From Solimicrobium sp040544425 (GTDB lineage Bacteria; Pseudomonadota; Gammaproteobacteria; Burkholderiales; Burkholderiaceae_D): a stretch of DNA of 64,000 nt. The notes beneath the pieces are model-generated. The model saw only the letters and a list, made by a program, of their open reading frames with translations. It was not told where the DNA came from and did not search any database. The DNA lies in NCBI GenBank assembly GCA_040544425.1, contig JBEONO010000010.1:62001-126000 (forward strand), written 5' to 3'. Shown here in pieces: positions 26,435-34,979 of this stretch. Each line of letters starts with the position of its first letter. The first letter of the stretch is position 1. A program made the translations under genes and the position numbers.

Positions 26435-28132
26435 CTAGAACTCTTCAAATCCATCTGCCTCTCCAGTCTCAGATGCAAGACTATTCGCGATTGAGTGGCG
26501 CCCTTCGCGCTTGGCCGCAATTTTAGGGAAAGCATACTGTTTGCTTGCGGGCGCAATTTTTTTCGGAATGCGCTGGGCTACACTGGTGTGGGTTGCCGCC
26601 GTTTCGTTAAGTTTAAACACCCGGACCACTTCAGTTAGGTGGCTGGCCTGATCCTGCATTGCACCCGCGGCCGCTGCAGCTTCTTCGACTAACGCGGCAT
26701 TTTGTTGTGTGACAGAATCCATATCAATGACTGCCTGATTGACCTGATTGATACCCTGCGACTGCTCGCGACTGGCTGCTGTAATTTCAGTCATGACATC
26801 GGTAACTTGACGGATGCTGTTAACTACTTCTGCCATGGTAATACCTGCCTGATTAACCAGTCTGCTGCCAGCTTCGACATTGTCAACCGAGGTGCCGATC
26901 AGTCCCTTAATTTCCTTTGCCGCCGCTGCTGAGCGTTGTGCCAGGTTACGCACTTCGGATGCGACCACCGCAAACCCCCGTCCTTGCTCACCCGCCCGGG
27001 CCGCTTCAACTGCTGCATTCAACGCCAGGATATTGGTTTGAAATGCGATGCCATCGATGACGCTGATGATGTCGACAATTTTTTTGGCAGAGTCATTGAT
27101 CGTTCCCATGGTTTGCACTACCTTGGTGACTTCATCGCCACCGCGAACCGCTATTTCTGACGCGGTCACTGCCAGCTTGTTTGCCATTTGGGCGTTTTCA
27201 GAGTTGTGCTTGACTGTGGACGTGAGCTGTTCCATTGAAGCTGCGGTTTCTTCCAATGAACTTGCCTGTGATTCCGTGCGTGAGGATAATTCCAAATTGC
27301 CGCTGGCGATCTCTGCCGACGCCGTGGTGATCGTATCGGTTCCGATGCGCACCTGTCCGACTATTTTTACCAGGCTATCATTCATATCTTTTAAGGACTG
27401 CATAAGCTGGCCAAACTCATCTTGAGAAGTGACTTCGATATTGCCCGTTAGATCGCCGCTGGCCACTCTCGTTGAAATTTCTACCGCTTCTTCCAGCGAG
27501 TTAATTAGTTTGCGCGTAATTCTAAAGCCCATGAAGCCAACAGCTGCGATGACTGCCAGAGAAACTAACAGGGCCTGAATTTTCGCCTGTCCTAATATTG
27601 AATTCGCATCCGCTTCAGACTGTTTGGCGATTACAATATTGTATTCATCGTGCGCCTTGAGCGCTGCCTTGACGCGTTTGCCTGCACTGATATTGCGGAG
27701 CAAGTAGGCGCGAGCCTCATCGACTTTGCCCTCGTTCGCTATTGCAAACGCTTTTTCCCGTATCGGCTCATATGCCGCAAGCGCGGCCTTATCCTCCATG
27801 AGCAGTGTTTTATCTTTGTCATCGCTAATCAAATCCCTTTCATAGAGACCAATTTTTTCCATTGTTTGAGTATGCATGTCTTTAATTTCATTCGACAGTT
27901 CGCTCCTCAAAGTTTCATCGGAAGTGCCCATGTACTGCCAGAGCTTTAGCTGCATATTTGCAAATGCTATGGTAGCGGTATCCAATGCCAGCACACTGGG
28001 TACCACGTTAATGGTCACATAGTTGGCCGAGGTAAAGACCCGATTAATTTGAAAAATACTCATCCCGGCGAGACCAGCCAGGCCAACGATTGCCGCAATC
28101 ATTAGTAGGTACATCCTTTGTTTGATGCTCAT
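26435..28132 (-). CDS. Methyl-accepting chemotaxis protein (4HB type)
   Basis: A 565-residue chemoreceptor. TM1 about 7-28, a periplasmic four-helix-bundle sensor (about 30-185), TM2 about 187-206, HAMP (about 208-260) and the MCP signalling domain with the hairpin tip IDGIAFQTNILALNAAVEA and GRGFAVVASEVRNLAQRS. The protein ends in a flexible tail with the pentapeptide GFEEF, which fits the x-aromatic-x-x-aromatic CheR/CheB tethering motif (NWETF in E. coli Tar). It is the only complete receptor in the window. The neighbouring periplasmic binding protein gene may feed it a ligand, which is inference. Confidence 0.94.
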   Translation of the reverse strand: MSIKQRMYLLMIAAIVGLAGLAGMSIFQINRVFTSANYVTINVVPSVLALDTATIAFANMQLKLWQYMGTSDETLRSELSNEIKDMHTQTMEKIGLYERDLISDDKDKTLLMEDKAALAAYEPIREKAFAIANEGKVDEARAYLLRNISAGKRVKAALKAHDEYNIVIAKQSEADANSILGQAKIQALLVSLAVIAAVGFMGFRITRKLINSLEEAVEISTRVASGDLTGNIEVTSQDEFGQLMQSLKDMNDSLVKIVGQVRIGTDTITTASAEIASGNLELSSRTESQASSLEETAASMEQLTSTVKHNSENAQMANKLAVTASEIAVRGGDEVTKVVQTMGTINDSAKKIVDIISVIDGIAFQTNILALNAAVEAARAGEQGRGFAVVASEVRNLAQRSAAAAKEIKGLIGTSVDNVEAGSRLVNQAGITMAEVVNSIRQVTDVMTEITAASREQSQGINQVNQAVIDMDSVTQQNAALVEEAAAAAGAMQDQASHLTEVVRVFKLNETAATHTSVAQRIPKKIAPASKQYAFPKIAAKREGRHSIANSLASETGEADGFEEF

Positions 28133-28402
28133 GGGGCCTCCAAATCGGGGGTATGGTCGATCGACACAAAACAGGCTGCGCGAGCCGGTTTAAAAAAACA
28201 TGTTTTCAAACTAATTCGAATAGCGATTCATTGGAAAATCTTCGGTATTGAGAAAATATTAGGGTATTTTTTGCTGAAGTCCAGCTTAAATAGTTGGCAG
28301 ATAGATCAATCTGACGTGACTCAGAAATTGCCGAGAAGTGGCATAGTCGGCATCGCTTTACGGCAGAGTCGAATCGAAAAGGGTAGCGGGCAAAAATGTC
28401 GA
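28133..28402. other. Gap between MCP start and binding-protein stop
   Basis: About 270 bases, with the promoter region of the MCP on the minus strand. A GGAGG-type ribosome site (complement of the bases just after 28132) precedes the MCP ATG. No convincing sigma-28 motif was found by eye and no coding frame is supported. Confidence 0.4.
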
Positions 28403-29158
28403 TTAATATTTTGCTTCAATTTTCGCTTCAGTGCCGTCCGCCTTAATTTCTTTTAATTTAGCGCGCATGAGGTCCACCCATGCATCGCGCACTTTTGGAT
28501 TGCAGGCCAGGTAGTACTCGGACGTTCCGTAAGTGAACAATAAAGTAACTTTGTCTGTTGCATGGCTCTTGATTAACATTGGCTGCGCCTGGGTGGTGTC
28601 GGAGGTCCAATATTCCAGACGACCGATCAGCAAATTTCGCAGTGTCGTCTCATCGTCGTAAGAATTGACCACATGGTAACCATGTTTCGTCAGGTACTCA
28701 CCAAGTGCGTCACCTTTATAGCCACCAATCGAAGCATTCTTGATGTCAGCGAGTTGTTTGATCTTGCCCAATTTATCCGGACTGCCATAAATTCCCCATT
28801 CGCCTTTGGAGATCGGACCGATCCACTTGAAGCGAGTCTCTCTGTCCTGCGTGCGTGCGGTTTCAAAGACGCAGGTATTGCTCTGAGTCCGCGCCAGTTC
28901 AAACGCCCGGTTCCAACTCATGATTTGCATCTGGTAAGGGATCTGCGCACGGCGCATGATTTCATGGACTTCGTCGGCAGTCAGGCCAAATACGGTCTTG
29001 CCACCGTCATTTGACATGTTGAACGGGATGGAAGATTCGGTTGTGATCAGCAGTTGTTGTTCGCTATGGGCGTTAAATGCGGTACAAAGGCAACTAAGCA
29101 GCAATGTTGACCTGATGAAGTGCAAGCAAAGATTTTCTGCGAAGATCAGCTTGAGCAT
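28403..29158 (-). CDS. Periplasmic solute-binding protein, SBP_bac_3 type
   Basis: A 251-residue protein with a hydrophobic N-terminal export signal (cleavage likely near AFNAHSEQQ, about residue 32) and the fold pattern of amino-acid-type binding proteins: LLITTESSIPFNM, FGLTADEVHEIMRRAQIPY, RFKWIGPISKGEWGIYG and IGRLEYWTSDTTQAQ. The usual polar amino-acid ABC transporter genes are not adjacent. Stand-alone members of this family often act as sensors or are uncharacterised. It lies upstream of, and in the same direction as, the MCP, with about 270 bases between them. Confidence 0.8.
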   Translation of the reverse strand: MLKLIFAENLCLHFIRSTLLLSCLCTAFNAHSEQQLLITTESSIPFNMSNDGGKTVFGLTADEVHEIMRRAQIPYQMQIMSWNRAFELARTQSNTCVFETARTQDRETRFKWIGPISKGEWGIYGSPDKLGKIKQLADIKNASIGGYKGDALGEYLTKHGYHVVNSYDDETTLRNLLIGRLEYWTSDTTQAQPMLIKSHATDKVTLLFTYGTSEYYLACNPKVRDAWVDLMRAKLKEIKADGTEAKIEAKY

Positions 29159-29467
29159 TGCAAACGAACCTGTTTAAAAGTGAATGGGCCAACCGGAAGC
29201 TGATTTAGTTTAGCAAGTATTGGGTGTTCTGGTTCGTTTTTATGGATGCGCAAAGGAATCGTGTTGCAAGTTCAAAGCAAGCTGTTTCAGGCAACCAGTG
29301 GCAGTTGCCTTACATTTTGTGTGTCAAATGACAATAAATACCTACCAGCAGAAAAATTTACGGCGAAATAATTTACAGATTCGCTTGGGGGAGTAAATGT
29401 CTGAAGCTCCATTGAGCGTGTTAATAGCTGGATCTCTGGTGCTGCCGATATCTGTCGAAGTAAAACT
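29159..29467. other. Gene-free gap downstream of the orphan gene
   Basis: About 309 bases on the 3' side of the minus-strand orphan gene. The only structure seen is a 7-base-pair inverted repeat AGGCAAC / GTTGCCT (29289-29295 and 29304-29310) that could end transcription, without a T-run. No gene is supported. Confidence 0.4.
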
Positions 29468-30802
29468 CTAGCAGCCAGAGTTGTCGAGCAACGCTTTAAG
29501 CGTGCCGGGAAGTGGCGCAGCGAATTCACCAAGAATTTGCTTTAACTTTTCGTTATATAGGTAGGCCTTGGTGAATCGGTGATTTCTAACAAAGGTATGA
29601 CTGATATCCATATTTGTGACCAAGTCATTGGCGATTTTTTGTTTTTCTTCGAGAGAAAATTGAGAGCCTTGGCCGAATATTTCTTTTAGCTTTAATTCTA
29701 ATGATTTTAAAGTCTTGTCATCGTACGCGCCGATTGGACCTATTTTTACATTAACCACCTGATCAAAAGTGTTTTGAAGTTGTTGGGAGATTTTTTCTAC
29801 GACTAACGATCTAGAAATGGCGGCTACACTCCTAGCCGCTGCTGGCGCTCTCCCAAACTCTAGATGCGTCGATGCCGTTGGTCCAGTTGGTATTGGAACC
29901 GCAGCCGGCAAAGACTCAATAATAATTCTCATTGGCCCCGGTTGAGCTGAGGGAATCTGTTGCAAAGGCTGGTTTTCGTTCCCAATAGGGGGAAGCATCG
30001 CGGGTACGATTGCTTGCTGTTCCAAGCTCAGCAAATTTCTACCAGTCACATTGGCTCCCCGCAAATTTTCTAAGTTTTCCACAATACAGGTTGATAGCCT
30101 GGTTTTTGAACACGGTATGCCTGCTCCGAATAGCAAACCGCCCATAGAGATGTCGCAAAGCACACTGCGGGAATTGTTAGCTTCTGAAATAACCAATTCA
30201 AATCCAGGTCTCGACTGCGGTATTGCCAGGCGAACCAGCGCTGCAAAGTCGTTGATTTTGTTTTCAATTGAACTTGTATTGAACAAACTATTTTCTTTGT
30301 GCATTCTTTCAAACGTTTCTATGGCTTTCGGTTTATTTTCATTAATAAAGCAATTGTTTAAGCGTGCCCAGCATCCCCTGATGTAGCTATTTTCAAATTG
30401 ACTGACTTTATATGTAATATTGGCATCATCATTTGCGATGGAATAACACAGTTCAGATCCTTCTGTTTCAATTTTGAAATTTTGCTTTTCTTGTGCCAGC
30501 TCCCGAAGATCATTGAAGCATTGGACAAACTCCTCTTTTTTTTGTTGACATTGATCGGGATCGGCTGATCCGTCGCGCAACTTCTCATATTCATAATGTG
30601 CTTTGAACATATTCGCGAACAGTGTCTCTGCCTTCTTTTGATTTTCCGGCAAAAACAGGTTTCTGATTGATTCGAATAAATTTCCAATGTGGTCATACCA
30701 GCCGAGCTGTCCCTCTACGTCCTTGATTGCTTTGTTTTGGATACCCAGAATTCGTTCATGTCTTATAGTCGCCGCGCCATGTCGAGTACTTACTGTCAAC
30801 AT
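29468..30802 (-). CDS. Orphan 444-residue protein, unrecognised
   Basis: I do not recognise this protein. The ATG at 30802 has a good AGGAGA ribosome site 8 bases upstream. No signal peptide or membrane helix is obvious. The first half (1-250) is helical and charged with scattered cysteines; residues 265-325 are a Pro-rich linker (IPSAQPGPM, AVPIPTGPT); the last 120 residues are helical again. The DNA is visibly richer in A/T than its neighbours and codon use differs, which suggests acquisition. The layout of a soluble, modular, orphan, low-GC gene recalls secreted effectors or toxins, but no secretion system genes are near and the idea is unproven. Confidence 0.65.
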   Translation of the reverse strand: MLTVSTRHGAATIRHERILGIQNKAIKDVEGQLGWYDHIGNLFESIRNLFLPENQKKAETLFANMFKAHYEYEKLRDGSADPDQCQQKKEEFVQCFNDLRELAQEKQNFKIETEGSELCYSIANDDANITYKVSQFENSYIRGCWARLNNCFINENKPKAIETFERMHKENSLFNTSSIENKINDFAALVRLAIPQSRPGFELVISEANNSRSVLCDISMGGLLFGAGIPCSKTRLSTCIVENLENLRGANVTGRNLLSLEQQAIVPAMLPPIGNENQPLQQIPSAQPGPMRIIIESLPAAVPIPTGPTASTHLEFGRAPAAARSVAAISRSLVVEKISQQLQNTFDQVVNVKIGPIGAYDDKTLKSLELKLKEIFGQGSQFSLEEKQKIANDLVTNMDISHTFVRNHRFTKAYLYNEKLKQILGEFAAPLPGTLKALLDNSGC

Positions 30803-31139
30803 AAAATTGCTCTCCTTCGGTTTTGGAACATTTTATTTTCCAATATGCTTCGAGAAGTATCTACTTTCTATTGAAGACGGTGTATTGCCGGTTACCCCGA
30901 TGCTTTAAAAGAAACAACTATGCCTTGTCCGTCAAGTGCAAGTCGATTTTTGGTTTCAGGAATTAGTTGTTGTTGCAAAATGAATTTTTGTTGACGCCGC
31001 TCAGTCGTTTTTTTCTGACCCTTGTATTTTTTATGTGTTGATAGCGGAGCCTCATTCTCCGTGCTGAGGCAATGTATTTCACATTGGAACAAGACTCAAT
31101 CTGCAGTGAGGCGATTTGTGCGGGTTTAGTCTGGTGCAC
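30803..31139. other. AT-rich noncoding gap upstream of the orphan gene
   Basis: About 340 bases containing the minus-strand promoter region of the orphan gene. Short frames here are AT-rich and lack ribosome sites; I see no supported gene. Base composition matches the orphan gene, so the putative acquired segment probably runs from about 29200 to about 31140. Confidence 0.35.
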
Positions 31140-31499
31140 CTATCGGGATTTGATTCGGTAAATATTACTAAAAATGGAATCGGGGAATGGCGTTGATTTG
31201 ATGATGCGCACGTCGAGATGCAGGCGCGCAAAATCGCAGGTGGGGATCGACTCGCCATCACGTTTCATTGTGTATTGGGTGAACAGGAGCTTGGCATCAC
31301 CTTTCTGGATATTGCTACTGATCGTAATCACATTTGGCGTCTTGACTTCGCGAGGGTAACGCAGATGCTAATCGACGGTGTGGGTAGAAAAGTCGCCCAC
31401 CGCGCGATACCATGCGCAAAGCCCAACCGCATCGAGCACGATGTCCAGTATGGTATTGAAAGGGATCAGTAGAAGCAGCGGCTGAAAAGCTGGTTGTAA
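31140..31499 (-). pseudogene. Decayed gene remnant with an in-frame stop
   Basis: One minus-strand frame reads through 120 codons from just after a TAA at 31500-31502 to a TAG at 31140-31142, broken only by a TAG at 31368-31370. The upstream piece (43 codons) begins with a hydrophobic stretch (PLLLLIPFNTILDIVLDAVG) and the downstream piece (75 codons) looks like ordinary globular sequence (ISSNIQKGDAKLLFTQYT). There is no start codon with a ribosome site for the first piece. This fits a pseudogene or two fragments; the family is not recognised. Confidence 0.35.
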
Positions 31500-31567
31500 T
31501 TACACCAGCTTTCAGAAACTTCAAACGTATAGGGCTTAATCTTTATTGCGACTGCGCCATAAGTTGG

Positions 31568-32230
31568 TCAGTCTTGTCTTAAGACTTTCCGTAGCCAGCA
31601 GCCGATATCAACGATTTCTTCAATACAGACAGAATGCTGCATCTCATATTCATGCCATTCGATTTGATAGCCCATTTGTTTCAACAGGTCGCGCGATTGC
31701 AGTGCCCGTTGAATGGGCACAACCGGGTCAGCATTACCATGGGCCATGAAGATTGGTACATTTTTGTTGGCGGGACTGGCTTCTTGCGCCACGGTTTGGT
31801 GCAAGGGAAGGTAGCCGGACAAACACATCAAACCGGCCAATTTATCGCTGTGACGCAAGCCTGTTTGCAGCGTCATGGCGCTACCCTGAGAAAATCCTGC
31901 CAGGATTATTTTTTGCGCACCGGCGGCCGTTTCGATGCCAATCAGTTCTTCAATCGCCGCCTGCGATGAACGCAGTCCGGTTTCATCTTCGCGATTGGCC
32001 AGGTCCGCGGAGCGGATGTCGTACCACGCTGGCATCACGTAACCACCGTTTACGGTAACCGGAATTTGCGGCGCATTCGGGAACACAAAACGGATTCCAG
32101 GACAGCCGCTTAAATCGAGTTCCTTGACTATAGGCACAAAATCATTGCCGTCTGCACCCAAGCCATGCATCCAAATGATTGATACTGTTGGGTTGCTTGC
32201 TGTTTCTAACTTGATGGCTGATAAAGTCAT
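31568..32230 (-). CDS. Carboxylesterase/phospholipase, alpha/beta hydrolase
   Basis: A 220-residue alpha/beta hydrolase of the Abhydrolase_2 (carboxylesterase II, EstB-like) family. It opens with the oxyanion-hole segment IIWMHGLGADGNDF; the nucleophile Ser is in GFSQGSAMTL, the Asp in HGNADPVVP and the His in YEMQHSVC, completing the triad. It lacks a signal peptide, so it is cytoplasmic. The start overlaps the mog stop by 4 bases, so it belongs to a yjgA-mog-esterase operon. The natural substrate is not evident. Confidence 0.92.
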   Translation of the reverse strand: MTLSAIKLETASNPTVSIIWMHGLGADGNDFVPIVKELDLSGCPGIRFVFPNAPQIPVTVNGGYVMPAWYDIRSADLANREDETGLRSSQAAIEELIGIETAAGAQKIILAGFSQGSAMTLQTGLRHSDKLAGLMCLSGYLPLHQTVAQEASPANKNVPIFMAHGNADPVVPIQRALQSRDLLKQMGYQIEWHEYEMQHSVCIEEIVDIGCWLRKVLRQD

Positions 32231-32868
32231 GTCGATGTCGTCGTAGGCGGAGAGGCGGGTTTAATAGCTGATTTGGGACGGAACGCTTTACACAGTACCG
32301 GATCGGTTTCGATATACGGGCCACCGATCAGGTCGATACAGTATGGGATCGCAGAAAAAATACCGCTCACCAAAGTATTGCCGGAGTCGTCGCGCAATCC
32401 TTCCAAGGTTTCCTTGATTGATTTCGGTTGGCCAGGCAAGTTCAATATTAACGCGGCATGATCCGGTGTTTCACGGATTACGGCAACCTGACGTGACAAG
32501 ATCGCAGTTGGCACAAAGCGCAAACTGATCTGGCGCATTTGTTCGCCAAATCCCGGCATCTCTTTGCTTGCGACAGCCAAGGTCGCTTCGGGTGTGACAT
32601 CACGACGTGATGGCCCAGTGCCACCAGTGGTGAGAACCAGATGGCAATGATGTTGATCAACCAGACTCATCAGAGTTTGCTCGATTTGTGTCCGCTCGTC
32701 GGGAATCAGGCGGGTGACTATGTCAAAAGGACTTGTGAGGCAGGCTGTCAGCCATTCCTGCAAGGCCGGCAATCCTAAATCCTGATAGGTGCCTGATGAG
32801 GCGCGGTCGGAAATGCTGACCAGACCAATGCGCAAGACGGTGTTCGGATCAGAAACTGCCTGGTGCAT
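32227..32868 (-). CDS. mog: Molybdopterin adenylyltransferase Mog
   Basis: About 213 residues from the ATG at 32868, which lies inside the end of yjgA; the longer frame adds 12 unlikely residues. Mog adenylates molybdopterin before metal insertion. Family signatures are IGLVSISDRASSGTYQD, LVLTTGGTGPSRRDVTPEAT and LNLPGQPKSIKETLEG. No other moa/moe gene lies near. The overlaps on both sides suggest translation is coupled across yjgA, mog and the esterase. Confidence 0.92.
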   Translation of the reverse strand: MHQAVSDPNTVLRIGLVSISDRASSGTYQDLGLPALQEWLTACLTSPFDIVTRLIPDERTQIEQTLMSLVDQHHCHLVLTTGGTGPSRRDVTPEATLAVASKEMPGFGEQMRQISLRFVPTAILSRQVAVIRETPDHAALILNLPGQPKSIKETLEGLRDDSGNTLVSGIFSAIPYCIDLIGGPYIETDPVLCKAFRPKSAIKPASPPTTTST

Positions 32869-33460
32869 GGTCTTCTTCGTCCTCGTCGAATTCATCAACT
32901 GCATTGCCAGCTTTTTTACTATCGATGTGCAGCTGCTTCAAAATCTGAAAAATTTCGCGATAGGCTTTCGGCGGTTTGTTTTCAGCCTGCTCTTTGCGTG
33001 CGTTGCGGATCAGAGTACGCAGATGCTGCGCCTCAAGATGCGGATGCTGTTCCAATAATTCGGTCAGTGCTTTGTCATCGGCCAACAATCTATCGCGTTT
33101 CTTTTCGAAGGAGTGCATGGTCGCAGTTTCTGCTTTGGATGCGCCTCTCCAGCTGTCGATAGTACGCTGGATAGCTTCGACTTCTTCCGGTTCCAGACTG
33201 CGCATTTTTTTACCGACGAATTGCAACTGGCGGCGTCGGCCTTCGTGATCTTTGATCAGCTGACATTCTAAGATCGCGTCGCGCACATCGTCCGGCATCG
33301 GGACGCGTTTGACGCGGTCGCGTGGCTGGTCGATTAATTCTTGCCCCAATTTTTGCAGCGCAGTCATTTCGCGCTTCAATTGGGATTTGGATGGGCGTTC
33401 ATACTCTTGCTCGAATTCGGTGGATTGAAATCCACATGAGCCACGGTTTGGATTTGGCAT
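32849..33460 (-). CDS. yjgA: Ribosome-associated protein YjgA/DarP (DUF615)
   Basis: A 203-residue DUF615 protein that in E. coli associates with late 50S assembly intermediates. Typical elements are RPSKSQLKREMTALQKLGQELIDQP and RRRQLQFVGKKMR. The C-terminus is acidic (DEFDEDEEDHAPGSF) and overlaps mog. It is divergent from pmbA across a 96-base shared promoter region, an arrangement common in proteobacteria. Confidence 0.94.
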   Translation of the reverse strand: MPNPNRGSCGFQSTEFEQEYERPSKSQLKREMTALQKLGQELIDQPRDRVKRVPMPDDVRDAILECQLIKDHEGRRRQLQFVGKKMRSLEPEEVEAIQRTIDSWRGASKAETATMHSFEKKRDRLLADDKALTELLEQHPHLEAQHLRTLIRNARKEQAENKPPKAYREIFQILKQLHIDSKKAGNAVDEFDEDEEDHAPGSF

Positions 33461-33556
33461 AATTTAACAGGCAGCGTGTGCCTTTTATCTAACTAAAAAC
33501 TACAAGGCTGCTATCATACCCCTTTTAACCCCGCCCCTAAAGACCTATGAGGACCT

Positions 33557-34903
33557 ATGAGCACGTTTACCTATAGTCAAGATCAATTAAAGCAAATTGC
33601 ACAAGATGTTTTGAGCTTTGCACGTAACAAAGGGGCAACAGATGCGGCCGTTGAAATCAGTGAAGGCGTGGGACTGTCAGTGGGAGTACGTCGTGGCAAA
33701 ATAGAAACTATCGAGCAAAACAAAGATAAGGGCATCGGCGTTACCGTATTCATTGGACAACAGCGCGGCAACGCCAGTACGTCGGATTTTTCTACTCAAG
33801 CGCTGCAGGCAACCGTCGATGCAGCTTATAACATCGCTCGGTTTACAGCTGCTGATGATTGTGCTGGTCTGCCTGATCCTGACACCTTGGAAATGCAGCC
33901 TCAGGAATTAAAGTTGTTTTATCCATGGAAAATCAGTTCGGAAGAAGCGATCGCGCTGGCAAAACGCTGCGAAGCGGCAGCATTTGAGGTTGATCCGCGC
34001 ATCAAGAACAGCGAAGGCGCTGGCGTGCACGCGAATCAATCCCATTTTGTGGCAGCCAATTCGATCGGATTTATGGGCGGCTATGCTTCGTCACGTCATT
34101 CGATTTCGGTGGCGCCAATTGCTGGGCGCGGTGCGCACATGCAGCGTGATTACTGGTATTCGTCGTCACGCAATGCGAAAAAATTAGCCCAACCTGAAGA
34201 AATTGGTCGTTATGCTGCAGAGCGCGCCTTGTCGCGCATGCATGCGCGCAAGCTGGACACACGCAAATGCCCTGTATTGTTTGAAGCGCCGCTGGCGATT
34301 GGTCTGGTTGGTGCTTTGGTGCAGGCAGTGTCGGGTGGCGCTTTGTATCGCAAATCCACTTTCATGGTGGACAGTTTGGGCAAAACAATTTTTCCGGCGC
34401 ATATTCAGTTGCTGGAAGATCCGCACGTCATCGCTGCTGCTGGCTCTTCACCATTTGACGGCGAGGGCGTCAAGACCTTGCGTCGTGATGTAGTCAGGAA
34501 TGGCGTCTTGCAAGGATATTTTCTGACGACTTATTCTGCTCGTAAGCTGGGAATGAAAACTACCGGCAATGCGGGCGGCTCACATAATCTGTCGTTCACT
34601 TCAGATTTAACCAAACCGCGCGACAATCTGGTGGCGATGCTGAAAAAAATGGGTACCGGTTTGTTGGTGACGGAGTTGATGGGGCAGGGTGTGAATTACA
34701 TTACTGGTGACTACTCGCGCGGTGCGACTGGATTTTGGGTGGAAAATGGCGTGATTCAATATCCGGTTGAAGAAATCACGATTGCCGGTAATTTGACTGA
34801 AATGTTTCAGCAAATTGTCGCTGTCGGTGCGGATACAATAATTCGTGGCACGAAACAAACGGGTTCTATTTTGATCGAGAGCATGACCATTGCAGGTAAC
34901 TGA
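33557..34903 (+). CDS. pmbA: Metalloprotease PmbA/TldE
   Basis: PmbA (448 aa) is the partner of TldD; together they form a zinc protease that matures small peptides such as microcin B17 and degrades CcdA. The family is clear from VGVRRGKIETIEQNKDKGIGVTVF, EGAGVHANQSHFV and GAGSSPFDGEGVKT-like segments. Length is normal. A tandem 10-base repeat GACCTATGAG (33542-33561) covers the start: the second copy contains the pmbA ATG with a GAGGA ribosome site, the first encodes an out-of-frame nine-codon mini-frame. Confidence 0.94.
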   Translation: MSTFTYSQDQLKQIAQDVLSFARNKGATDAAVEISEGVGLSVGVRRGKIETIEQNKDKGIGVTVFIGQQRGNASTSDFSTQALQATVDAAYNIARFTAADDCAGLPDPDTLEMQPQELKLFYPWKISSEEAIALAKRCEAAAFEVDPRIKNSEGAGVHANQSHFVAANSIGFMGGYASSRHSISVAPIAGRGAHMQRDYWYSSSRNAKKLAQPEEIGRYAAERALSRMHARKLDTRKCPVLFEAPLAIGLVGALVQAVSGGALYRKSTFMVDSLGKTIFPAHIQLLEDPHVIAAAGSSPFDGEGVKTLRRDVVRNGVLQGYFLTTYSARKLGMKTTGNAGGSHNLSFTSDLTKPRDNLVAMLKKMGTGLLVTELMGQGVNYITGDYSRGATGFWVENGVIQYPVEEITIAGNLTEMFQQIVAVGADTIIRGTKQTGSILIESMTIAGN

Positions 34904-34979
34904 GTTTTTAGGTTGATCTTTTTTAGTTTGCCTAGCCTTTGGGCATAGATGCACTTGAATAACCTATCAACAAGAAACT

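Noticed and set aside
29287..29532. An 81-codon minus-strand frame at the 3' end of the orphan gene
   Set aside because: It overlaps the orphan gene in another frame, has no ribosome site and no recognisable features.
30803..30900. Plant-inducible-promoter or hrp-box motif upstream of the orphan gene, expected if it were a type III effector
   Set aside because: Neither spaced TTCG boxes nor a GGAACC-type box with correct spacing was found by eye.
31218..31472. An 84-codon plus-strand frame in the accessory gap
   Set aside because: It is antisense to the more protein-like remnant frame and lacks a ribosome site.
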